A DNA stretch of 64,000 bases, from positions 3,863,136 through 3,927,135 of the forward strand of contig OX638355.1 in assembly GCA_951813285.1 (NCBI GenBank), in the 5' to 3' direction. Shown in pieces: positions 10,601 through 18,913 of this stretch (position 1 is its first letter; each line of letters begins with the position of its first letter). The position numbers and the translations under genes were made by a program. Source of the stretch: Terriglobia bacterium. Its GTDB lineage: Bacteria; Acidobacteriota; Terriglobia; Versatilivoradales; Versatilivoraceae. The notes beneath the pieces are model-generated. The model was not told the DNA's origin and searched no databases. It saw nothing but the letters and a program-made list of their open reading frames with translations.

Positions 10601-13600
10601 ACAGGCGCCACGGTCGCAAGCGTCAGCCCGCACCGAGTGGCCGGTGAGGCGGCCAACGCCTATGTTGTCACCCTGACGCCCGCCGGCGCCGGCGACATCA
10701 CCTTCGGTCTGGTGGCCGATCAGTCCTGCGCCGATGGGGGCATCTGCACAGCCGATGGCGCCGAGGTCTCGGAAGTGCCCGCATCACAGGTCATCCGTGC
10801 GGATACGACTCCCCCGGAGGTGAGCAGGATCGAGGTCAGCTCGAACCCGGGGACGGACCGGACTTATGCGGCGGGAGAAGAGATTCGGGTGACGGTGACC
10901 TTCAGCGAGACGGTGGAGGTGACGGGGATGCCGCAGTTGAGGCTGGAGGTGGGAGGAGGGCAGCGAACGGCGACCTATGAAGGCGGCTCGGGAACGGCGG
11001 CGCTCGTGTTCGGCCACACAGTCGCTGGGGGGGAGAGCGACACCGATGGAGTGAGCGTCGAGGCGGACAGCCTGTCGCTGAACGGAGGGATGATCCGGGA
11101 CGTTGCGGGCAATGACGCGGTACTGGACCATGAGGCGGTGACTGCCAACGCGAGTCACAAGGTGGACGGGGTCAAGCCGGAACTGGCTGCACCCGGCGGG
11201 GCGGTGGTCGACGGGACGACGCTGACGCTGACCTATGATGAGGCGCTCGACGGGAGCTCGACACCTGTGACGGGGGACTTCACGGTGTCGGGGGGCGACC
11301 GGGTGCGGACGGTCGCCGCAGTTCGAGTGAACGGGAGTGGGGTGGAGCTGACCCTGGACGTGGGGGCCGAGCAACTGGAGGCGGGGATCGAGGTGAGCTA
11401 CACGCCGGGGATGAACCCGTTGCGTGATGTGCCCGGCAACCAGGCGGAGGGGCTCAGCCGGGAACCGGTGACCAACGAGACGCCGGACACGACCCCGCCG
11501 GAGGTGGAGAGTCTGGGGATCACCTCGAATCCGGCATCCGGTCAGACTTATGCCGCGGCGGACGAGATCGAGGTGACGGTGAGGTTCAGCGAGACGGTGA
11601 AGGTGACGGGGACGCCGCAGTTGACACTGAGAGTGGGGAGCCGGAACCGGACTGCCGGTTATGAAAGCGGTTCGGATACGGCGTCGTTGGTGTTTGCCTA
11701 CGAGGTGGCCGATGGGGACGAGGACACCGACGGGGTGAGTGTGCAGGCAAACCCATTGAGGCTCAATGGAGGAACGATCAAGGACGAGGCGGAGAACGCG
11801 GCGGAACTGGCCCATGAAGCGCTGGCGGCCGACATGGGGCACCAGGTGGACGGGGTCCGGCCGGCGTTTGTGAGCGCGGCGGTGGACCGGGCCTCTCTGA
11901 CGCTGACTTACGGGGAGGCGCTGGATGGAGGATCGGAACCGGCTTCGGGAGATTTCACGGTGACGGTAGGCGGTAGCGGGAGAACCGTTTCGGACGCGTC
12001 CGTGAGCGCCAGCGTGGTGACGCTGACTCTCAACCCCGAGGTGGAGCACGGAGATACGGGGATCCGGGTGAGCTACACACCGGGCGCCAACCCGATCCGG
12101 GATGAGGTGGGCAATGAAGCCCTGGCCCTCAGCAACCGGTCGGTGACCAACACCACCGACGCGCCCAACACGTCGCCTGAGATCACGACCGGGGGAACGC
12201 TGAGTGTCCGAGAGAACCAGGCGTTGGTGAGGCGCCTGGCGGCCGGTGACACCGACGCGGGGGACGAGGTGACAGGCTGGGCGGTCGTGGGCGGGGTCGA
12301 TCAGGGCCAGTTCTCCATCACTCCCGATACGGGAGATCTGAGCTTCCAATCGGAGCCGGACTACGAGGACCCCCTGGATGTGGCCAGTACGGATCCGGTG
12401 AGCACAGCCGGGGACAACGAGTACGTGGTGACGGTGGAAGTGAAGAGCGGGACAGGAGCCAGGGAACTGACTGTGGAGAAGACGTTTACGATCAGCGTGA
12501 CGGACGAGCGGGAACCGCCGGGAGTGCCGGAGGCGCCGGTCATTTCGGGGGAGACGGCCGACAGTCTGACGGTGAGTTGGAGCGAGCCGAACAACACGGG
12601 ACCGTCGATCGATGAATACGACGTCCAGTATAGGGAAAAGGGAAGGGGGAGCTTCACTGTCCTGAACCACCAAGAGCCGGGGCTCAGCTTGCCGCTTTCC
12701 GACCTGGAACCGGGCACGGACTACCAGGTGCAGGTGCGGGCCGGAAACGATGAGGGGACCAGCGGCTGGTCGGCCTCGGGCGAGGGGATGACCGTGACGC
12801 CGCTGACGGTCGTGATGGCGAGCGGGACCGAGTCTCCGGTGTCGGGGGCGTTCACGGTGCGGTTCAGCTTCTCCGAACCGGTGACGGGCTTCAGCGGGAA
12901 CGACGTCGACTCTGTGCGAGACCCTGCATGTACGGACGATCAAAACAATCCGGTGTTTTGCGAGCCGGGGATCGGGAGCCTGCAGACGGCCGACGACCGG
13001 GTCTACACCACCACGGTGACCCCCGAGACCGGTAGCGTGGCCCACAGCTATACGCTGACGCTGACGGTGGAGGCAGGGTCCGTAAGCTCGTTGGTGGGCA
13101 ACAAGCCGAACGAGCAACCCGAGGATCCGCTGGTGGTCCGGGTGTCACCGCCGGGAGCGCCCGAGCCGATCTCGACTTTGAGTCTTGCGGCCAACGGGCG
13201 CAACGAATCGGTGAGGTTGAGATGGAACCGGCCCTCGGATAACGGGGGCTCGGCCATCATCCGCTACGAGTACCGGTATCAAGCGGTGGGAGACGCGTGG
13301 AGCGGGTGGGAGAGTGTGGGAGGAGGGTCGAGCGGGATGACGGTGGGAGGCCTGATCAACGGCCGGGAGTATGTCTTTGAGGTGCGTGGGGTCAATGCCC
13401 TGGGAAAGGGCGGGGTTGAGACGGTGATGGCCACGCCGGCGGCTGGCGGCGGAGGTGGCTTCGGCGGAGGAGGAGGTGGAGGCGGAGGAGGAGGCCTACT
13501 ATTTCCTCCGGAGGAGCCGTCGGGCCTCGCGGCGATGGCCGGGGACGGGGAGGTGCGGGTGGAGTGGAGCCCGCCTGAGAACGACGGAGGCTCTCCCATC

Positions 13601-15994
13601 CAGCGCTACGAGTACCGCCTGAAGGAGGGCCGGGGAGAGTTCGGGGAGTGGACCGCGATCCCAGCCAGCGCTGCCGACGAGGTCAACGCCAGCGGGTTCA
13701 CGGTTGGAGACCTCCTCAACGGCACGGTCTATGCCATTGAGCTGCGTGCGGTCAACGCGGCCGGGGATGGCCAGGAGTCGGAGTCGGTGCAGGTGACGAT
13801 GCCCCTCGATCCCACGTGGTGGTCCAACTTCCGGGCCGAGGACCTCGAGGGGGTGGAGTTAATGCTGGAGGCGTTCATCCTGGAGGGGAACTCGCGGGAC
13901 CGGCAGCTGAGATTCGGGGAGGGGTTGCGGTTTGAGGAAGACGAGCTGGATGGAGAAGGGGAAGTGACGGCGACCCTGATGGGCAGTTACGGGTACCGCT
14001 ACACGAGCCGGTCCACAGGGGAGTTGAGTCTGGAGTTCGATGGAGGAGAAGCCTGCCAATTGAGGCTGACCTTCAATGGAGAGGGGACGGGCAGCTACAG
14101 CTACCGCTGCGGGGGGGCCTCGAGAGGACAGGGAAGCTTCGAATTGAGCGAGCTGGCGAACCGGGTGCCGGAAATCACGAGCACCGGTCTATTCGAAGTG
14201 GAGGAGAACACAACGACAGTGGGCCAACTGGAGGGGGTGGACTGGGACGAGGAGGATGAGGTTAGGGGCTACGGGATAGCGGGAGGAGCGGACGGGGGGC
14301 TGTTTACGGTGGACCAGTCGACGGGGGATCTGAGTTTCAGGCAGGCTCCGGACTATGAGAACCCGGGGGATGTGGAAAGCGAGGAGCCGGCAAGCGCAGC
14401 AGCAGACAACGAATACATCGTGGTGGTGGAGGTGACCAGCGGTGAAGGAGAGCGGGAGCGGAGCAGAGGGCAGGCGGTCCGGGTGAGGGTGAGGGACGTG
14501 GAGATGGAAGATGCGGTAGAGGAGGAGGAGGACGAGAAAGAGTCCCTGTTTGTCCCGGTGATTCTCTCCTCGGCGGGGCGGAACCAGTCCTTTTTCACCT
14601 CGGAGCTGACGCTGACCAACCGAGGGGAGCAGGAGGTAGAGATCGGCTATACCTACACGTCCAGGGACGAGCCTGAAAGGAGAAGCGGTACGGCCTCGGA
14701 GGTTCTCTCTGCAGGCAGTCAGAAGATCGAAACGGATGCCCTCGACTATCTGAGAGGCCTGGGGATCCCGATTCCCGAAACGGGCAACCAGTTGGGGACG
14801 CTACGGGTGGAGGTTGCGCTGGGCTCCGAGGTGGAGGCGTTGGTGCGGACCACCACGCTGGTGGCTGACGGCAGGGCGGGGCTGGCCTATTTGGGAGTGG
14901 CCGAGGAGGAAGGCTTCAGGGAGCCGGTCTACCTGTGCGGGTTGAGGCAGAACAACCAGGACCGCTCCAACGTGGCCTTCCAGAACATGGGGGCTCCGGG
15001 GGAGGGAGCGATCACGCTCAAGACCACGGTCTACTCGGGAGAGGCGGGGGATGGGACGGCCCGGGAGCTGGACGATGTAACGCTCGAGCCGGGAGGGTTT
15101 CACCAGTACTCGGGGCTGCTGGGCAATGTGGAGAACGGCTACGTGAAGGTGGAGCGGGTGGAGGGAGAGGCGCCCTTCTACGCCTACGGGGTGATCAACG
15201 ACCAGGCGAACTCGGACGGGTCGTTCGTCTTTCCGGTGACGGCCGGTTCACTGGAGGGGAAGATGGGGCAGACCTTGCCGGTGATCGTGGAGACGAGAGA
15301 CTTCACCAGCGAGTTGACGGTGACGAACTTTTCAGAGGAGCCCAGGAGGCTGGAGTTCGAGTTTGTGTCGGAGCAGATCAAGGGGGACGACAAGAAGGTC
15401 GGCTTCAGCATGGAGCTGGAAGCGGGCGAACAGCAGATCGTTTCCGAGCTGGTGGAGGCGTTGCGCCGAGAGGAGATGGCCAAGCTGGGCAGGAGCAGGG
15501 GCTTCTACCTGGGACCGTTGTTCGTCAGGGCCGAAGAGGGAAACCTGAGCGGGATCGTGATTGGAGCCAGGACCAGCGCTTCGGACGGACGCGGTGGGAA
15601 GTACGGTGTCTTCTACGACGCGGTGCCGGAAGGAGACGGCTTCAGCAGGGAGGCCTGGGTGGACGGTTTGCAGCAGAACGAGGAGAACCGCAGCAACCTG
15701 GCGCTGGTCAACACCGGCGAAGTCGATGAGAGTGAGAGCGTCTTTCACCTGGAGATTTACAACGGGGAGACGGGGACGCTGGAGGAGACGGTGGTGACCA
15801 GGCCGATCCCGGCCAGGGGCTGGCATCAGATCGACGGCATCCTGCTCAGGGCCGGTCCGGAGACCCGGCAGGGGTATATCCGGATCGAGAAGGTGTCGGG
15901 GGAGAACCCGTTCCTGGCCTACGGGGTGGTCAACGACGGCGGGGCTCCGGGAGAGCGTAGCGGCGATGGTGCTTACTTGCCTGCCCGGGAGTAG
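7673..15994 (+). CDS. Giant secreted multidomain protein (spondin_N, cadherin-like, Fn3, SwmB-like repeats)
   Basis: 2,773 residues. An extended N-terminus leads to a basic/hydrophobic signal segment (MRRKHRWRYRGRLTRLASLA) ending near TSAQG; an ATG at 7778 starting at MRRKH is a plausible alternative start. Approximate order: spondin_N-like (86-275), two cadherin-like repeats (277-490), Ig-like and beta-sandwich (494-683), an arylsulfotransferase-like propeller segment (683-920; HDFQILEDGNYLLMSYEP, HVGHSTGNVNALDTGDWLVG), Ig/SwmB-like repeats (1043-1500, two copies), cadherin-like (1499-1615), Fn3 and Ig-like repeats (1615-1920), a Gly-rich hinge, Fn3, an unassigned domain (2045-2160), cadherin-like (2165-2280), an acidic linker, and a C-terminal ~240-residue domain present twice. 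No transmembrane anchor or sorting signal is evident at the C-terminus. Probably an adhesin or matrix protein (inference). Confidence 0.88.
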   Translation: MHGSSGRFTPSPRLDLPEATDPSHGPVRRSGWCGAMRRKHRWRYRGRLTRLASLALSLTAHPAAGLLPTLATLPVVTSAQGNPQSVTYRVTFEGKFTASALASGVSVPSGAHFTTLIGAVHNGSVTFWSDGGTASAGIESMAEIGGTSALESEINAAGSNALAVIEQSIASGGTATATVDITLTTDHPLVTLTSMVAPSPDWFVGVSGLSLRNTADNGWQPTLAVNLFPWDAGTEEGTEFSLTNAATSPQETITSIKGTGKFSNEPIATLTFDLQGVPEITTASPILVSENETAVATLTASDDDTTINELTWTIPSGTDGGADASSFTLSQAGVLAFTAAKDYETPDDADTDRTYEVTVQVSDGTDSDMAELLVTLLNVTELTEIAGPESATFPENSWSRAATFTASSEEDRGGIEWTLGGTDSDHFSIDTPPGALRFALDEVSPRIFSEPPDFEAPVDGDEANTYELTLSASAGTSVTAAHTLTVTVTDVDEEGELSLSSTLPALGAVLTADLSDPDGVTDGTAVWQWERSTGRNSWAVIDGAAAASYTPVAADTHTFLRVTATYADEHGTGKTASEVAPNLVTGPLLTGLTAQTDDSRATPARGLYPAFDALTLHYGIGCDSTDTLVLTVSAAADARVAVDGVQAGGAPVSVAVSEDSDVAVRVTEASGASTTYVVHCLPEVFFEIETHTFPGTDPFEDLILLNHANYLTAMDRNGVPRFRRHFPKLGSFASSLYRVGNTGAWQYGLPKNEPQSYTILDEDFEIVDDNVKVASPLTMTNRHDFQILEDGNYLLMSYEPATRDFSDIDPLTFEQLGREGEDFSRAVEYALDLDNHEAVFVRDHSLRGERSHVGHSTGNVNALDTGDWLVGWGRSRSATDLFPDNEMVTVVDPASGQEKLGIRFRELPSDVRARRISSSAAPAEALAPQPVPLTAEFPSSTYTSIFHTGAADAPRVVVAFSRPVADFDETSPSLSITGATVASVSPHRVAGEAANAYVVTLTPAGAGDITFGLVADQSCADGGICTADGAEVSEVPASQVIRADTTPPEVSRIEVSSNPGTDRTYAAGEEIRVTVTFSETVEVTGMPQLRLEVGGGQRTATYEGGSGTAALVFGHTVAGGESDTDGVSVEADSLSLNGGMIRDVAGNDAVLDHEAVTANASHKVDGVKPELAAPGGAVVDGTTLTLTYDEALDGSSTPVTGDFTVSGGDRVRTVAAVRVNGSGVELTLDVGAEQLEAGIEVSYTPGMNPLRDVPGNQAEGLSREPVTNETPDTTPPEVESLGITSNPASGQTYAAADEIEVTVRFSETVKVTGTPQLTLRVGSRNRTAGYESGSDTASLVFAYEVADGDEDTDGVSVQANPLRLNGGTIKDEAENAAELAHEALAADMGHQVDGVRPAFVSAAVDRASLTLTYGEALDGGSEPASGDFTVTVGGSGRTVSDASVSASVVTLTLNPEVEHGDTGIRVSYTPGANPIRDEVGNEALALSNRSVTNTTDAPNTSPEITTGGTLSVRENQALVRRLAAGDTDAGDEVTGWAVVGGVDQGQFSITPDTGDLSFQSEPDYEDPLDVASTDPVSTAGDNEYVVTVEVKSGTGARELTVEKTFTISVTDEREPPGVPEAPVISGETADSLTVSWSEPNNTGPSIDEYDVQYREKGRGSFTVLNHQEPGLSLPLSDLEPGTDYQVQVRAGNDEGTSGWSASGEGMTVTPLTVVMASGTESPVSGAFTVRFSFSEPVTGFSGNDVDSVRDPACTDDQNNPVFCEPGIGSLQTADDRVYTTTVTPETGSVAHSYTLTLTVEAGSVSSLVGNKPNEQPEDPLVVRVSPPGAPEPISTLSLAANGRNESVRLRWNRPSDNGGSAIIRYEYRYQAVGDAWSGWESVGGGSSGMTVGGLINGREYVFEVRGVNALGKGGVETVMATPAAGGGGGFGGGGGGGGGGGLLFPPEEPSGLAAMAGDGEVRVEWSPPENDGGSPIQRYEYRLKEGRGEFGEWTAIPASAADEVNASGFTVGDLLNGTVYAIELRAVNAAGDGQESESVQVTMPLDPTWWSNFRAEDLEGVELMLEAFILEGNSRDRQLRFGEGLRFEEDELDGEGEVTATLMGSYGYRYTSRSTGELSLEFDGGEACQLRLTFNGEGTGSYSYRCGGASRGQGSFELSELANRVPEITSTGLFEVEENTTTVGQLEGVDWDEEDEVRGYGIAGGADGGLFTVDQSTGDLSFRQAPDYENPGDVESEEPASAAADNEYIVVVEVTSGEGERERSRGQAVRVRVRDVEMEDAVEEEEDEKESLFVPVILSSAGRNQSFFTSELTLTNRGEQEVEIGYTYTSRDEPERRSGTASEVLSAGSQKIETDALDYLRGLGIPIPETGNQLGTLRVEVALGSEVEALVRTTTLVADGRAGLAYLGVAEEEGFREPVYLCGLRQNNQDRSNVAFQNMGAPGEGAITLKTTVYSGEAGDGTARELDDVTLEPGGFHQYSGLLGNVENGYVKVERVEGEAPFYAYGVINDQANSDGSFVFPVTAGSLEGKMGQTLPVIVETRDFTSELTVTNFSEEPRRLEFEFVSEQIKGDDKKVGFSMELEAGEQQIVSELVEALRREEMAKLGRSRGFYLGPLFVRAEEGNLSGIVIGARTSASDGRGGKYGVFYDAVPEGDGFSREAWVDGLQQNEENRSNLALVNTGEVDESESVFHLEIYNGETGTLEETVVTRPIPARGWHQIDGILLRAGPETRQGYIRIEKVSGENPFLAYGVVNDGGAPGERSGDGAYLPARE

Positions 15995-16081
15995 CAACTT
16001 GCACTATCTTGCTGCTGAATTGGGGGTTAGCCCTGATAACATACTATGATTCGGGGAGGCGGCTGGATACTCTCCCAAGGG

Positions 16082-16121
16082 AGTTTCAGACCTCTCCACA
16101 AGCTGGAGTGTCACTGAAACT
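16082..16121. terminator. Two-tier hairpin between convergent genes
   Basis: AGTTTCAG (16082-16089) pairs with CTGAAACT (16114-16121), and inside it CTCCA (16094-16098) pairs with TGGAG (16104-16108). It sits between the giant-protein gene and the convergent oxidoreductase gene, so it may terminate both. There is no long T-tract, so a classic intrinsic terminator is not certain. Confidence 0.4.
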
Positions 16122-16145
16122 TGTGGGCACTAATTGGTTGATACT

Positions 16146-17507
16146 TTAAATACTTGCCCACCCAGGAGCGAATACCTGTTCCATCTCTCTGCGGATGAGG
16201 ACAGCGGGATCGGCGGGGTCGTGTCGTACGTCGGCCCAGCCGATGGGAACGCCGGCGGGAACGTAGTTGAGGAGGGTCACATGGTGGGCCAGGCCGATGG
16301 GAAGGCCTCGGGTTCGCATAGCCGTGGCCGAAGGTTGCAGCCTGCCGTAGACGGTATAGCCACCCTCTCCGTCCAGTACTTCGCCGGCCGAGAGATTCCG
16401 CTTGGCCGTGGCCACCACGTCCCCGGCAAAGGCGGTTGGGCATCCGGTCGCTTCTCCGGCCAGTCCCGCTTTGAGCACACTGACCGACAATTCCATTCCC
16501 ACCAGGTGAACCGGCCGGTAGAGAGCCGCGTAGTCGCCGCCGGCATCGGTCTGCAGGCCATACTCGGCAAAGCATTCCCTGACGTAGTCGTTGGGGGCCT
16601 CAAAGGTGACGTAGACTCCCCAGCGCAGGTCTCCGGACACGGGACGGCCATCTCGTTGCAGGCTGGAGACGACTTCAACCGTTCCAGAGCGCGAAAGACA
16701 GCCCCCGCTGGAGCCGGGTCGGCAAACCTCCGCAAGGCGATCCTGGCTGCAGGGGGGGAAATTCAGGCCTTCCGCCTGGGGTTGTAGACCGGTAGCGTTG
16801 GCCACGGCAGCCATCTCGATGGCCGACTTGGTGCCGTCCAGAAAGGAATTGAACATTCTCGGATTGAGCTCGCCTCCCGCCACCTTGGCCTGGCTGAAGC
16901 CATAGTGTTCCCATACCGTGTCCGGGGTGGATGCGTGATATTGGGGAAGGTACTTGGTCCCCTTGCCCGCGCACACCACCTCGAAGCCGCTGCACCGGGC
17001 CCAATCCACCAATTCGCAGATCAGCGCCGGCTGGTCCCCGTAAGCCAGGCTGTAGACGACCCCGGCCCGCCGGGCCCGCCGGGCCAACAGGGGGCCGGCC
17101 ACCACGTCGGCTTCCACGTTGACCATGACCAGGTGCTTCCCCTGATCCATGGCCTTCAAGGCGTGACCGATCCCCGCGACCGGATCGCCCGTGGCTTCCA
17201 CGATGACATCCACACCGCCTGCACATAACAGCGCCTCGGCGTCTTCCGACAGCCAGGTCGAGCCCGTTTTCATCGCCTCTCCGAGGTCTGGAGCCTCAAA
17301 CTGTTCGGCCGGCCAACCGGCCCGCAGAAATGCCTGGGCCGCCTTATCCCTGGCGAGATCCACCACTCCTGCCAGATGCAGCCCGTTCAGGCGGCGGGCC
17401 TGGCTGAAGAACATGGTGGCGAACTTCCCCGCCCCGATCACCCCGACTCGAAGCGGCTTGTCCGCCTCGGCCCGGGCAGCCAGTTCCTGCAGCAAGGAAT
17501 TTCTCAT
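16146..17507 (-). CDS. NAD(P)-dependent oxidoreductase with C-terminal SAF domain (COG4091-like)
   Basis: About 453 residues from the ATG at 17507 (MRNSLLQELAARAEADKPLR). A Rossmann fold opens with RVGVIGAGKFATMF, and DVIVEATGDP and HLVMVNVEADVVAGPLLA follow, as in predicted homoserine dehydrogenase-like proteins. The C-terminus (LPIGLAHHVTLLNYVPAGVP) matches the SAF segment found in COG4091. The exact substrate is not known; members of this group act in amino-acid or sugar-acid metabolism. The ORF could be extended upstream to 17699, but that part is translated repeat A DNA and is rejected. It may be co-transcribed with the Asp-box protein upstream on the same strand, though a repeat lies between them. 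Confidence 0.75.
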   Translation of the reverse strand: MRNSLLQELAARAEADKPLRVGVIGAGKFATMFFSQARRLNGLHLAGVVDLARDKAAQAFLRAGWPAEQFEAPDLGEAMKTGSTWLSEDAEALLCAGGVDVIVEATGDPVAGIGHALKAMDQGKHLVMVNVEADVVAGPLLARRARRAGVVYSLAYGDQPALICELVDWARCSGFEVVCAGKGTKYLPQYHASTPDTVWEHYGFSQAKVAGGELNPRMFNSFLDGTKSAIEMAAVANATGLQPQAEGLNFPPCSQDRLAEVCRPGSSGGCLSRSGTVEVVSSLQRDGRPVSGDLRWGVYVTFEAPNDYVRECFAEYGLQTDAGGDYAALYRPVHLVGMELSVSVLKAGLAGEATGCPTAFAGDVVATAKRNLSAGEVLDGEGGYTVYGRLQPSATAMRTRGLPIGLAHHVTLLNYVPAGVPIGWADVRHDPADPAVLIRREMEQVFAPGWASI

Positions 17508-17557
17508 CCGGATCTCTGGAGTCGATACACTATTGACAACTGAGTCAGGTACGATCT

Positions 17558-17606
17558 CTTCGTGGCCCTTCGTCGTTCTTCGTGGTCCTTCGTGGATATC
17601 TCTTTT
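17558..17606 (-). repeat. Repeat family A, copy 1 (short)
   Basis: On the minus strand this reads as tandem CCACGAAGG-type units with an ATCCACGAAGG edge next to AAAAGAGAT. The same units and edge occur at 23307, 27975, 48690, 53648 and 57003. It lies between the oxidoreductase start and the stop of the sialidase-like gene. Confidence 0.8.
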
Positions 17607-17635
17607 GCCTTTGGCTCGAAATCGCAAACCCCGGC

Positions 17636-18703
17636 TCAATCCCAGTCGACCCGGACTCGAGTCCAGCGAATCCCGAACTTCCCCTGCTCCAGGCACCAAT
17701 GGACGCAGAGCAGCGTATCCCGGTCCAGTGCAATGGCCGAGGGCAAACCGAAAGCGAAGGTCTCCAGCTCATTGATTCCATCGGCTTCCTCCGGGGCTTC
17801 CCTGGAGGCCCGCGCGTCCCATAGCGTTTCTTCGCAGTCGACCGTCCAGGAGTCTTCGGTGAAACGCACCAGGAGGGCGATAACGCCCTGCTTACCGTAC
17901 CGCCGGTTGTAGAGAACCAGCAACCGGTCTTCACCCAGCCAGACGGGGGTCATGGTCTGGCCGCGAACTCCGGTGGATCGCAACGGCCCCCAGGTGTCTC
18001 CTCCGTCGTCGGATATGACGAAATGGTCCTCGAAGTCGGAGTAGTCGCCCATGCGCAACGTCCAGGACACCGCCATCACCCGGTCGCCGTCGAGCCGAGT
18101 CAGCTTCTGCTCGAAAAACCCCTTGACTCCTTCCGGATCCTTCATCGCCAGCGACGTGCGGGGCCAGGTCTTCCCCTCATCCTCGGAAATGAACATCACC
18201 AGCCGTTCCCCAAGCCGATCCTGCTGAGTGAGGGTCGCAGCCGGCGCCAGCCAGTTGCCATTGCTGGTAACGATGACGGGACTGGCGATCTCAAAAGGGC
18301 CGGGAATGGAGGCCGGCAGCAGCTGGGGGTCGGTCCAGGTCTTGCCCTGGTCTCGCGAGAGACAAAGGATAGGCTCTTTGCGCATGGCGCTCCCGAACTG
18401 CTTTTTCTCTTCCGGCGGATAGGCCCGCGTCCCATAGGCGATGACCATGCCCTGCGGAGTACGGCTCAAGCGCAGCGAATTGGTGGTGCGTGGATTGTCT
18501 CCGGGCTCCAGGATCGGTCCCTGCAGGCTCCAGGACCTGCCGTTGTCGGTGGAGCGAGCCAAGTCGGTCCCGCCGGTGACGCTTGGCCCTCCGCCCACCG
18601 TAAAGCCGGCCAGGATGTCCCCGTTGTCCAGTCGGACCAGGGTGGGAAAGGAAGAGTCCCGGTTGTCGATGATTCCAGAGTCTAGGATCTCGATACTTGG
18701 CAT
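17636..18703 (-). CDS. Sialidase-like protein with Asp-box (BNR) repeats
   Basis: 355 residues. Four Asp-boxes are visible (STDNGRSW, SRDQGKTW, SEDEGKTW, SDDGGDTW), the hallmark of six-bladed sialidase-type propellers. An early Arg lies in NRDSSFPTLVRLDNGDIL. No signal peptide is apparent, so it may be cytoplasmic. The start at 18703 is chosen because AAGGAGG lies 8 bases upstream of that ATG; a GTG two codons earlier is too close to it. Many acidobacterial and planctomycete proteins of this kind are annotated exo-alpha-sialidase without proven activity, so hydrolysis of sialic acid is not certain. Neighbours (oxidoreductase, PSD1/DUF1501) suggest a carbohydrate-related catabolic context. Confidence 0.8.
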   Translation of the reverse strand: MPSIEILDSGIIDNRDSSFPTLVRLDNGDILAGFTVGGGPSVTGGTDLARSTDNGRSWSLQGPILEPGDNPRTTNSLRLSRTPQGMVIAYGTRAYPPEEKKQFGSAMRKEPILCLSRDQGKTWTDPQLLPASIPGPFEIASPVIVTSNGNWLAPAATLTQQDRLGERLVMFISEDEGKTWPRTSLAMKDPEGVKGFFEQKLTRLDGDRVMAVSWTLRMGDYSDFEDHFVISDDGGDTWGPLRSTGVRGQTMTPVWLGEDRLLVLYNRRYGKQGVIALLVRFTEDSWTVDCEETLWDARASREAPEEADGINELETFAFGLPSAIALDRDTLLCVHWCLEQGKFGIRWTRVRVDWD

Positions 18704-18913
18704 AACCACAGCCTCCTTGGGGGGTGGTTGAATTGAAAATGGGCGCCCATGAGTGGGCGAAACCGGTCGAGGAAGATAGCAGCGGCACTTTCAGCAGTAA
18801 GACTCACGAGGCGGCCGGACGGTAGAGGAGTGGAATCTTCCGCCGGAACAGCCCGCCAGCGAGAGCAAACAATGCTATCATAAGCGTTTAGCTGCACCAA
18901 TCGCCCTCGCAGG

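Noticed and set aside
10784-13117. 777-codon open frame on the minus strand
   Set aside because: It lies antisense to the secreted giant protein, reads as His/Arg-rich low-complexity sequence and has no domain; it is a consequence of high GC and codon bias on the plus strand.
17508-17699. Upstream extension of the COG4091-like gene
   Set aside because: The added residues (such as HEGPRRTTKGHEEI) are translated family A repeat units; the Rossmann fold begins shortly after the ATG at 17507.
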